NCBI GenBank assembly: GCA_018830845.1
Contig: JAHJRS010000093.1
Location: forward strand, 1 to 5,348
DNA from: Nanobdellota archaeon
GTDB lineage: Archaea > Nanobdellota > Nanobdellia > Pacearchaeales > GW2011-AR1
Direction: 5' to 3'
DNA length: 5,348 bases
The notes beneath the pieces are model-generated. The model was not told the DNA's origin, did no database searches, and saw only the letters and a list, made by a program, of their open reading frames with translations. Positions 1 to 4,878 of the stretch are shown piece after piece (the stretch's first letter is position 1; each line of letters begins with the position of its first letter). The position numbers were made by a program, and so were the translations under genes.

Positions 1-245
1 GCCCCTTTTTTTATTGAAAGTTCTACCATCCTCTTGTTTCCTATCCCTGTGTCATAGACACTATTTACCACTGAATCAATGCCATTTAACATTTTAAATG
101 ATTGCTCTATTAGTGCCTGGTCCTGAAGCTGGTCTATTTTAGGTTTTACAAATGCAAGAATAAGTGCAATTAAAACAAAAGCAACTAAGGTATAAGTTAC
201 CGTCTCAATCCATATCTGCCCCTTTTTTTTGTTTTTTCTTAACAT
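1..245 (-). CDS. Type IV pilin-like protein, partial (3' end beyond window)
   Basis: This open frame starts at an ATG (245-243) and runs off the left edge without a stop, giving 81 residues. It begins with a very basic stretch (MLRKNKKKG), then QIWIETVTYTLVAFVLIALI, a single hydrophobic helix. This is a class III prepilin signal: the peptidase would cut after Gly9, leaving Gln at position 1 and Glu at position 5, the Glu used by bacterial type IV pilins in assembly. An amphipathic stretch follows (KPKIDQLQDQALIEQSFKML), probably continuing the N-terminal helix into the ectodomain. Its start overlaps the stop of the upstream pilin gene by 7 bases (ATGTTAA), suggesting translational coupling and co-expression. 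I know this N-terminus as common in Woesearchaeota/Pacearchaeota genomes (from memory, not searched). An archaeal pilin or pseudopilin is well supported; the particular filament is unknown. Confidence 0.82.
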   Translation of the reverse strand, partial: MLRKNKKKGQIWIETVTYTLVAFVLIALILAFVKPKIDQLQDQALIEQSFKMLNGIDSVVNSVYDTGIGNKRMVELSIKKG

Positions 246-760
246 CCTAAATTTACACATCCTTTAATTTCACCCACCGTATCAACGACGCTGCACTGCA
301 CTCCGCCTATCTTTGGTGCAACTTCTATTCTGGTGGGAGCACTTGGAAAACCCGAAACGCAGTAAGTTTTCCCGGATTCATTTCCCGGAAGAGAAACCAT
401 TGAAACCTCTGCCCCTCCAGAGTCATAGTTAGACACCCCCTCAATTTCCTCCTGTTCATTTGACAGGAAAAAAATCTTTGAGTTTCCGTCTTCATCTGAA
501 TAAATTGAAACAAGAAGTGAGTCCATTGAAATTTCACTTCGGGCGATAGAGACAACAACTGAATTTGAAGATGAATCGTAGCATGTGTATTCGCTGTTTA
601 TATTCACTTTCTCAATGATATTCGAACACGAATCTGAACTTTCAATACCTGTTTCAACATAAGTTCTAACTGTGTAAAAAATTCCTCCGACAAATGCAAC
701 TGAAAGCAAAATTAAAAGAACCGTGCTCACTACCTGGCTCAATCCTTTTTTATAACTCAT
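239..760 (-). CDS. Type IV pilin-like protein with six cysteines
   Basis: The 173-residue protein has a class III prepilin signal (MSYKKG, then LSQVVSTVLLILLSVAFVGG) and would be cut after Gly6 and anchored or polymerised through the hydrophobic helix at about 7-31. The ectodomain holds six cysteines (45, 60, 134, 156, 168, 173), enough for three disulfides, and ends in Cys. It is a paralog of the 379-residue protein at 1258-2397: both share VSTVLLILLSVAFVGG, CxDSSSNS, the MDSLLVS motif, NESGKTYCVSGF and the C-terminal pattern IExAPKIxGxQCxVVD. It lacks the roughly 200-residue insert of that paralog and so shows the basic fold. The start is 1 base after the stop of the preceding gene and the end overlaps the next pilin start, so it sits inside an operon. 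No clear Shine-Dalgarno sequence precedes the ATG, consistent with coupled translation. A pilin or pseudopilin role is inferred from the signal and context. Confidence 0.88.
   Translation of the reverse strand: MSYKKGLSQVVSTVLLILLSVAFVGGIFYTVRTYVETGIESSDSCSNIIEKVNINSEYTCYDSSSNSVVVSIARSEISMDSLLVSIYSDEDGNSKIFFLSNEQEEIEGVSNYDSGGAEVSMVSLPGNESGKTYCVSGFPSAPTRIEVAPKIGGVQCSVVDTVGEIKGCVNLGC
684..721. repeat. 38-bp direct repeat, copy 1 (pilin helix region)
   Basis: This 38-base stretch is identical to 2324-2361 in the longer pilin paralog and codes for the core of the hydrophobic N-terminal helix (VLLILLSVAFVGG). Identity at third codon positions over 38 bases, with divergent flanks, suggests recent duplication or gene conversion of the helix segment. 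Confidence 0.75.
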
Positions 761-761
761 C

Positions 762-1226
762 TTAAATGGTTATCTCCTTTGCAAAACTGTCATCACAAGT
801 ATAGGTTTCTCTTTTCTCGGATTGGGTCTTGCCAAGCAGAACAGGAATTACAAACATCCTTGTTGCACTCCCTGAATCAAGAACTCCGGAATAAACTCCC
901 CCCTGGTTTAAGCCCCCTTCCGGCCACAAATCATCATCCACTCCCACGGCAACCGTCGAGAATGCCCCGCTTGCTTCCTGACGCCTCACCTTAAACTGAT
1001 AAATTGGAACATTTCCTGTGTTTGAAAGAAAAATCTGCCCTGCAGAATACTCTGCATCAAACGCAACCTGATTGCATACCAACTGAATATTTGTCCCGTC
1101 AAATTTTGTTACAGCCTCCTGAATTGTTCCCCTTAACCAAAAAAATACAATCAGTGCTATTATAACAACTATGGCAATTAAAAGAACTGTCGCGACCACA
1201 GGTGAGAGACCCCTTTTTTTAATCAT
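762..1226 (-). CDS. Archaeal type IV pilin-like protein (pilin N-terminal domain)
   Basis: The 154-residue protein starts MIKKRG, followed by LSPVVATVLLIAIVVIIALI and a hydrophobic helix to about residue 31. This is the classic archaeal pilin/archaellin N-terminal domain, with cleavage expected after Gly6. The ectodomain has a beta-strand motif typical of archaeal pilins (LSNTGNVPIYQFKV, about 67-80) and one cysteine pair (51 and 144), with CDDS close to the C-terminus. It lacks the six-cysteine pattern of its two neighbours, so it is a different pilin type placed between two related ones. The stop is 1 base from the next start. The ATG has no Shine-Dalgarno sequence, but an AT-rich TATA-like element lies about 24 bases upstream, so a leaderless internal transcript is possible. 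Assignment to the archaeal pilin superfamily is confident; major subunit, minor subunit or substrate-binding role cannot be told. Confidence 0.9.
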   Translation of the reverse strand: MIKKRGLSPVVATVLLIAIVVIIALIVFFWLRGTIQEAVTKFDGTNIQLVCNQVAFDAEYSAGQIFLSNTGNVPIYQFKVRRQEASGAFSTVAVGVDDDLWPEGGLNQGGVYSGVLDSGSATRMFVIPVLLGKTQSEKRETYTCDDSFAKEITI

Positions 1227-1244
1227 CTTTTATAAACGAATTTG

Positions 1245-1255
1245 ATATTTTTAAA
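1245..1255 (-). promoter_or_regulatory. Possible internal TATA box before the 762-1226 pilin
   Basis: On the minus strand the bases read TTTAAAAATAT, centred about 24 bases upstream of the ATG at 1226, the spacing seen at the clearer TATA boxes in this window. The short gap (31 bases) is otherwise AT-rich, so this could be chance. Confidence 0.35.
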
Positions 1256-1257
1256 GT

Positions 1258-2397
1258 TTAACATCTTAGGATTGCACACTCCTGGATGCTTTTAATTGAA
1301 TCTACAACCCCGCACTGGAACCCCTTTATCTTTGGTGCAATTTCTATTTCCGTCGGACTAGCTGAAAAACCTGACACACAATAGGTTTTTCCGGATTCAT
1401 TTGCCGGTGCAGCAACCTCGTCTCCCAATAATATTTGGGAATCACTATGGGGATTTAATTCAAAAATAATTGCCCCCCAAGGCCTACTTGAAGAAAGGGA
1501 CCAGGTGTTTGTATAAAGAGTTGCATTTGGAGTTTCACGCGTACTTGAAATTCCGGTTACCCCCACTAAATCGCTGTAAAACCTTTGAGTTTGTGAATCC
1601 CCCACGTTGATAAAGTCCCTTGCCCCAAAAAAGTCAACGATTATAGAATTGTTTATGGTTGTTGTAATCCCGAGAGAAGCAAAAGTTCCCGAACCTGTTG
1701 AACTTGAAAAATTTCCAAATGGATTTGTTTGATTTATTCCTGAAAAAGAAATTGCACCTGCCATAATGTCAATGTTTGATGCGTCGCTGAAAGTTGCAAT
1801 AACTTCATTTTCCCCTACAGGGGGATCAACCATATACCAGACTTCCATGCTCCCAATATAACCCAAATCATAAGTAGAGTGCATTGAAAAAAGTTTTCCT
1901 CCATAGGTGATGTTTGTTGTGTGTGTGCTCCCTTTTCTGACGACTTCAACGAAGAGAATTCTATTTTCATCATCTCCCACGGTGAACGGGAAAGTAAGGT
2001 TGTCAATTCTGTTGCTTGCAACTGCGGTTGCATTGTCAAAAAACAAATCCAATCCGAGAAGAATTTCTGAACTGTAATATCTCACCCCTTCAATTTCTTT
2101 TGGTTCATCTTCCAAAAAGAAATTTTTTGAATCCTCCTTTGACGAAACTGAAACAAGAAGTGAATCCATTGCTATTTTTTCCCTCGAAATTGAAACCACG
2201 AGAGAGTTTGAAGAAGAATCAAAACATGAATATCGGGACTCAAGCACAAACTTTTCAAAAACCTCATTGCATGATGCTCTTCCAATATTTTCTTCAACAT
2301 ATGTCCTTACAGTAAAAAAAACACCTCCGACAAATGCAACTGAAAGCAAAATTAAAAGAACTGTACTCACAACCTCACTTAATCCTATTTTATTCAA
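1258..2397 (-). CDS. Pilin-like protein with a large inserted beta-rich, sequon-rich domain
   Basis: This 379-residue protein is more than twice the length of its paralog at 239-760. Residues 1-116 carry the class III signal (MNKIG, then LSEVVSTVLLILLSVAFVGG), Cys43, Cys58 and the MDSLLVS motif. Residues about 318-379 carry NESGKTYCVSGF and Cys340, 362, 374 and 379, matching the paralog to its last residue. Between them, about 117-317 is an added cysteine-free segment with motifs GSMEVWYMVDPP, AGAISFSGINQTNPFG and WGAIIFELNP. These recall beta-sandwich or lectin-like domains of surface proteins, but I cannot name the family. The insert has seven N-glycosylation sequons. The start is TTG: an in-frame TGA lies immediately before the AAA codon preceding it, so no start further upstream is possible, and a GGTG ribosome-site-like sequence sits about 6-9 bases before it. 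Likely a decorated or adhesive pilus subunit (inference). Confidence 0.87.
   Translation of the reverse strand: MNKIGLSEVVSTVLLILLSVAFVGGVFFTVRTYVEENIGRASCNEVFEKFVLESRYSCFDSSSNSLVVSISREKIAMDSLLVSVSSKEDSKNFFLEDEPKEIEGVRYYSSEILLGLDLFFDNATAVASNRIDNLTFPFTVGDDENRILFVEVVRKGSTHTTNITYGGKLFSMHSTYDLGYIGSMEVWYMVDPPVGENEVIATFSDASNIDIMAGAISFSGINQTNPFGNFSSSTGSGTFASLGITTTINNSIIVDFFGARDFINVGDSQTQRFYSDLVGVTGISSTRETPNATLYTNTWSLSSSRPWGAIIFELNPHSDSQILLGDEVAAPANESGKTYCVSGFSASPTEIEIAPKIKGFQCGVVDSIKSIQECAILRC
1447..2049 (-). other. Inserted domain inside the 379-residue pilin
   Basis: This region codes for residues about 117-317 and is absent from the paralog at 239-760. It begins near LFFDNATAVASN and ends near WGAIIFELNPHS. 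It is flanked by similar short motifs, EILLG (2067-2053) and QILLG (1437-1423). It contains sequons at N122, N133, N162, N222, N229, N249 and N291, no cysteine, and alternating hydrophobic patterns suggesting beta strands. The boundaries come from the pairwise comparison of the two paralogs only, so they are uncertain by several residues. Confidence 0.75.
2324..2361. repeat. 38-bp direct repeat, copy 2 (pilin helix region)
   Basis: Identical to 684-721 and in the same orientation; it encodes the same hydrophobic helix core in the long pilin paralog. The bases around it diverge, so identity is concentrated in the segment that packs in the filament core or membrane. Confidence 0.75.
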
Positions 2398-2446
2398 TTT
2401 TCACACCAATTTCCAATTTTAATTACGAAATATCTCTACCTACTCC

Positions 2447-2980
2447 TTAGCTTTCCTCTGAGCCAAAACCTTCACATGAAATAACCTCTCTTATTCTTGC
2501 CTCTCCACAGCTTACAAAACGAAGTGAATTCTCACTTTGTTGAAACCTTGCCGGGATTATCTCCAGAGAGTATATGACACTGTCCAAATCAAAAGAATGA
2601 AAAATTTCCTCATTAGGAACTAAACTTGAAGTATCAATATGAAAATAAACAACCCCTGTTGTGTTAAATCCATCATCACTTAATACGCGATTGAAACTTT
2701 TTGACAAATCAAGTGTTGCAATTGGCTGGTCTGGAGTCCTTGTTGCGTGAATAAAATACCCTTCCACATTAAACTTCCCATTATTTTTTATTGTAATATT
2801 TATGGAATTAGCACCACAGCTGTAATCCTGAACAAAAAGTGAAACTCCATCGGGACAGCTTATTTCTTCGGATGGAATGTAAGTTCTGAGATAACCATAA
2901 ACAAGGACCGCCAGAACAATCCCAAATGTAATTAAGAGAACATATCCTACGACCTCACTCACCCCTTTTTTGCTTTCCAT
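2447..2980 (-). CDS. Type IV pilin-like protein with four cysteines
   Basis: The 177-residue protein starts MESKKG, followed by VSEVVGYVLLITFGIVLAVL and a helix ending near residue 31; the expected cleavage is after Gly6. Cysteines at 42, 55, 158 and 169 could form two disulfides. The last third (YSLEIIPARF, then a Cys, then IREVISC) resembles the C-terminal pattern of the six-cysteine pilins (IExAPKI, QC, then a second Cys), so the three may share an ancestral ectodomain. The strand NSINITIKNNGKFNVEGY is typical of archaeal pilin ectodomains. Its ATG overlaps the upstream stop (TAATG), giving tight translational coupling, with AAAGGA just before the start as a weak ribosome site. A pilin-like role is well supported by the signal; its exact place in the filament is not known. 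Confidence 0.88.
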   Translation of the reverse strand: MESKKGVSEVVGYVLLITFGIVLAVLVYGYLRTYIPSEEISCPDGVSLFVQDYSCGANSINITIKNNGKFNVEGYFIHATRTPDQPIATLDLSKSFNRVLSDDGFNTTGVVYFHIDTSSLVPNEEIFHSFDLDSVIYSLEIIPARFQQSENSLRFVSCGEARIREVISCEGFGSEES

Positions 2981-3498
2981 TATCCTTTAACTATGAATAT
3001 TTGATTATTATAACTATGTTTAATCAGATAATAAATATTTTGGCCGGGATAAAACGTAAAATTGTAGAGGGTGTTGTCAAGATAAAGAGCTAAATTGCTT
3101 GAACTCATAACATAATCTTTTTCAAACTCTCCCAATTCATTTACACTTTCTTTTCCATTTCCAACATCAACTGAGACCTCCGTTGCTTCAAGCCTCTTTC
3201 CGACAAGGGTCATCGATGGATATTTTCCAAATGCAAAAAGAATATCTTTATCCTCCCCAATCTCGTTGAGATATGAATTTGAAAAATTTGTAATGATTGT
3301 TTTTGATTCTGCATCTGAAAACCCCCCGTAAGAAAGGTAATCAAGAAGGTTTGAAATTTCAATTTTTATTCCCTCGCTTTGATACTCCAGTCTTGACAAA
3401 GGGTTATAATTTATTCCGTTTACAATGGTTGCAAACGCGATATATATGGAAGCAATAACCACTACTGCCAAAAAATAAAACTGAGCCTTTTTATTCAT
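2980..3498 (-). CDS. Pilin-like secreted protein with KKAQF prepilin-type signal
   Basis: The 172-residue protein starts MNKKA, followed by QFYFLAVVVIASIYIAFATI, a short basic leader and one hydrophobic helix. This variant signal (K/R, Gly or Ala, then QF) is frequent in small exported proteins of DPANN archaea, as far as I recall; cleavage would follow Ala5. Unlike the next four genes it has no cysteine, and no Glu at mature position 5. The ectodomain (about 30-172) mixes helix (NLLDYLS, the AESKTIITNFSNSYLNEI segment) and strand, ending YYLIKHSYNNQIFIVKG. It is the first gene of the pilin operon, preceded by a good ribosome site (GAGGAT, 7 bases before ATG) and an AT-rich promoter region. 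Its stop overlaps the next start. I do not recognise a specific family; a minor pilin or pseudopilin that starts assembly is a guess from position. Confidence 0.82.
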   Translation of the reverse strand: MNKKAQFYFLAVVVIASIYIAFATIVNGINYNPLSRLEYQSEGIKIEISNLLDYLSYGGFSDAESKTIITNFSNSYLNEIGEDKDILFAFGKYPSMTLVGKRLEATEVSVDVGNGKESVNELGEFEKDYVMSSSNLALYLDNTLYNFTFYPGQNIYYLIKHSYNNQIFIVKG

Positions 3499-3505
3499 AA
3501 AGTTA

Positions 3506-3511
3506 ATCCTC
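3506..3511 (-). promoter_or_regulatory. Shine-Dalgarno site for first pilin-operon gene
   Basis: The minus strand reads GAGGAT, with 7 bases between it and the ATG at 3498. It is the clearest ribosome-binding site in the window and supports that start. Confidence 0.6.
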
Positions 3512-3524
3512 TTTATTTAGAGAG

Positions 3525-3540
3525 TAAATTTAAATTTAAA
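3525..3540 (-). promoter_or_regulatory. Probable TATA region for the pilin operon
   Basis: The minus strand reads TTTAAATTTAAATTTA between the SRP RNA 3' end and the first pilin gene. Transcription starting about 25 bases downstream would give a very short leader containing or abutting the GAGGAT site. The exact TATA centre is ambiguous because the run is repetitive. Confidence 0.5.
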
Positions 3541-3549
3541 TAATTAATG

Positions 3550-3820
3550 TTAGGTGTAGGCAAGGCAAATTGCTCAAAATTCAAAGAAAAGCTTAACCTC
3601 TAAACTTCCTCTTCTTTGCGACCCACTAAGCACCCAAACAAATGATTAGGGTTGCTGGAGTTCCCTCCTCTAGCCCGGTTCACAAATGTAGGATCAAAGC
3701 GGACAAAGCGTCAACAGAAGCTTAAAGACTCTCCTTTAAACCTTTTCACTTTTTGCCCGTCGTCTGCCATAAAGCCCGTTTGCATATGGAAAGGGGCTAA
3801 CTTCCCGACCAAGCCTACAA
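3550..3820 (-). ncRNA. Signal recognition particle RNA (archaeal 7S RNA)
   Basis: SRP RNA is the scaffold of the particle that directs signal-bearing nascent proteins to the membrane. Minus-strand features match the archaeal form. The ends pair through UGUAGGC (3819-3813) and GCCUACA (3561-3555), which is helix 1. AAAGGAGAGU (3737-3728) pairs with GCUUUUCUUU (3592-3583) as part of helix 5. Helix 8 (3676-3649) has a GGAG stem, GGAA tetraloop and CUCC, with internal-loop strands CUAGA and AGCAA, the SRP54/M-domain site. GUGAACCGG precedes it, as in other SRP RNAs, and AGUGGGUCGC follows in the helix 6/5 region. The 5' domain has GGUCGGG and GUUAGCCCC. The length of about 270 nt is slightly short for archaea (about 300). 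A TATA box sits about 24 bases before the 5' end. The ends are estimated from helix 1. Confidence 0.9.
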
Positions 3821-3839
3821 AAATACTGATAAAAAAGAG

Positions 3840-3847
3840 TATATAAA
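3840..3847 (-). promoter_or_regulatory. TATA box of the SRP RNA gene
   Basis: The minus strand reads TTTATATA, centred about 24 bases from the RNA 5' end predicted by helix 1 pairing. This is normal archaeal TATA-to-start spacing, so the RNA gene probably has its own promoter, lying 18 bases beyond the stop of the preceding gene. Confidence 0.75.
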
Positions 3848-3865
3848 ATGTTTGTTTTGGATGAG

Positions 3866-4264
3866 TTAAGTGTCCTTTCTGCCCTTAATTTGAGGCTTAC
3901 TTTCAAATAAAATTTTTTCAAGAGTTCCGTTTCCGTCTTCATCCCCAAGAACTAAATTTGCTTTTCCGTCCTCGTTGTAATCCTTCATTATCATGAACGC
4001 AGTTGAATCAATTTCCATGCTAAGGTTTGCTGAATCAAATTTTGTGATATAAAAATACGCATTTAAATCAACCACTCCATTTTTGGGATGAATGTCATAA
4101 TATACCTTCAAAACATCAGGAGAACCATTTTTCTTTGATTTTAAAATCTTCCCATAAAGAACATTTTTTTCATGTTCAAAAAATCTAAAAACAGTATCTT
4201 TTTCCTGAGGAAAGGCAAAACTAACCCCAAAAAGTAAAAAAGGGAGAATGTAACGAAATTTCAT
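3866..4264 (-). CDS. Small secreted protein with calcium-loop-like motifs, paralog of 4296-4821
   Basis: The 132-residue protein has a Sec-type signal peptide (MKFRYILPFLLFGVSFAFPQ), with cleavage likely near residues 18-20. The mature part ends in two acidic loops, DYNEDGKANL (95-104) and DEDGNGTLEK (108-117), resembling the Asp/Asn/Gly calcium-binding loops of EF-hand, dockerin or FG-GAP/VCBS proteins. The spacing fits no full EF-hand: no flanking helix pairs are evident. The paralog immediately upstream matches over the loops (xDExGxxxLEK) and the preceding YFYITKFD strand. There is no cysteine. The gene has a TATA box centred about 25 bases before its ATG and no ribosome site, suggesting a leaderless transcript separate from its neighbour. 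The function is unknown; an extracellular calcium-dependent structural or binding role is inferred from the loops only. Confidence 0.82.
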   Translation of the reverse strand: MKFRYILPFLLFGVSFAFPQEKDTVFRFFEHEKNVLYGKILKSKKNGSPDVLKVYYDIHPKNGVVDLNAYFYITKFDSANLSMEIDSTAFMIMKDYNEDGKANLVLGDEDGNGTLEKILFESKPQIKGRKDT

Positions 4265-4285
4265 TTTTTAAAATAGGGAGTATTT

Positions 4286-4293
4286 ATTATAAA
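4286..4293 (-). promoter_or_regulatory. TATA box for the 3866-4264 gene
   Basis: The minus strand reads TTTATAAT, centred about 25 bases before the ATG. It overlaps the 12-base element AATAATCTTTAT (4300-4289) that is repeated exactly at 4858-4847 before the paralogous gene. The upstream gene's TAA stop lies inside this element. Confidence 0.65.
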
Positions 4294-4295
4294 GA

Positions 4296-4821
4296 TTATT
4301 GTTCCCCATTAAACAAAACTTTTTTGACAAGGCTGCTGTTTTCTGATTTTGGAAGTTCTGTAACCTTTTCGAGCGTCCCGTTTTCATCAGCGTCGTAAAA
4401 AACCTTATCCGGAAAACCGTCCCAGTCTTCGTCTGAGATGACCAACTGAGCAAAAGATTCGGTTTCTGGAATATTTTTATCAAAGTCGTAATTTGTAATT
4501 CTGAAAAAGGCAACCTTATCGGGCTTTCCGTCTCCGTAAAAGTCATACGCCGCCTGAACATACCATCTTGGCCCTCCTCCAAAGTTTTTCTTTTTTTCGT
4601 CCCAATTTAGTAAATGCCCTGTAGCAAACATCTTGTAAAAAAAATCATCCTTCTCTAGATTAAATGATGAGGGATATTGGGAATCAAAAAATAGTTTCTT
4701 TTCTTCGGGGGACTTTTTTGTGTAAAATTCATATCTGGAGGAAGTCCATTTTTCCGGTAATGGATTTTTTTGAGGAAGAAGAAAAAAAGAAAAACAAGGG
4801 AAGAACAAAATACCACTTCAT
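4296..4821 (-). CDS. Secreted calcium-loop protein; signal peptide apparently frameshifted
   Basis: The main frame runs from 4808 (a TTG) to 4296, about 170 residues. In that frame the acidic loops are DFYGDGKPDK (89-98), DEDWDGFPDK (126-135) and DADENGTLEK (139-148). The mature part is paralogous to the next gene (3866-4264), with one more loop. The TTG reading gives an odd, lysine-free N-terminus (LFFPCFSFFLLPQ). An ATG at 4821 in another frame begins MKWYFVLPLFFFF, a normal signal-peptide start that resembles MKFRYILPFLLF of the paralog, and it lies about 26 bases from a TATA box. Removing one T from the run at 4788-4782 joins both frames into MKWYFVLPLFFFFLLPQKN. As written, the 4821 frame stops after about 30 codons. 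Options are an assembly homopolymer error, slippage-based expression, or an early pseudogene. The function is unknown; likely extracellular and calcium-linked by inference. Confidence 0.75.
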
Positions 4822-4843
4822 TTTCAACTTAAATTCAAACGAA

Positions 4844-4851
4844 TTAATAAA
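4844..4851 (-). promoter_or_regulatory. TATA box for the 4296-4821 gene
   Basis: The minus strand reads TTTATTAA, centred about 26 bases before the ATG at 4821, within a 12-base element shared exactly with the promoter of the downstream paralog. The spacing supports 4821 rather than 4808 as the true start. Confidence 0.6.
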
Positions 4852-4878
4852 GATTATTATAATCCAGGAGAACAAAAA

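Noticed and set aside
779..2315. Plus-strand open frames opposite the pilin genes (779-994 and 2016-2315)
   Set aside because: They are antisense to pilin genes with strong signal and paralog evidence and have low-complexity, Gln/Pro/Leu-rich translations.
2398..2446. Small gene or terminator in the gap between two pilin genes
   Set aside because: Only 49 bases, no stable hairpin or long T-run; a weak AT-rich stretch could be a promoter but is not distinct enough to call.
1..3498. Archaellum (archaeal flagellum) operon
   Set aside because: Pilin-type N-termini fit, but ectodomains are diverse and cysteine-rich and no fla/arl accessory genes are visible in the window.
3652..3948. Two short open frames in the gap region (plus 3652-3846; minus 3736-3948)
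   Set aside because: They overlap the SRP RNA gene, its TATA box and the end of the acidic-loop protein; no ribosome sites and no recognisable domains.
4268..4582. A 104-codon minus-strand open frame
   Set aside because: It lies wholly inside the acidic-loop protein gene in another frame; the real frame has paralog support.
3866..4821. True EF-hand or dockerin domains
   Set aside because: Loops resemble calcium sites, but there is no helix-loop-helix pair with correct 12-residue spacing, so I do not assign a named domain.
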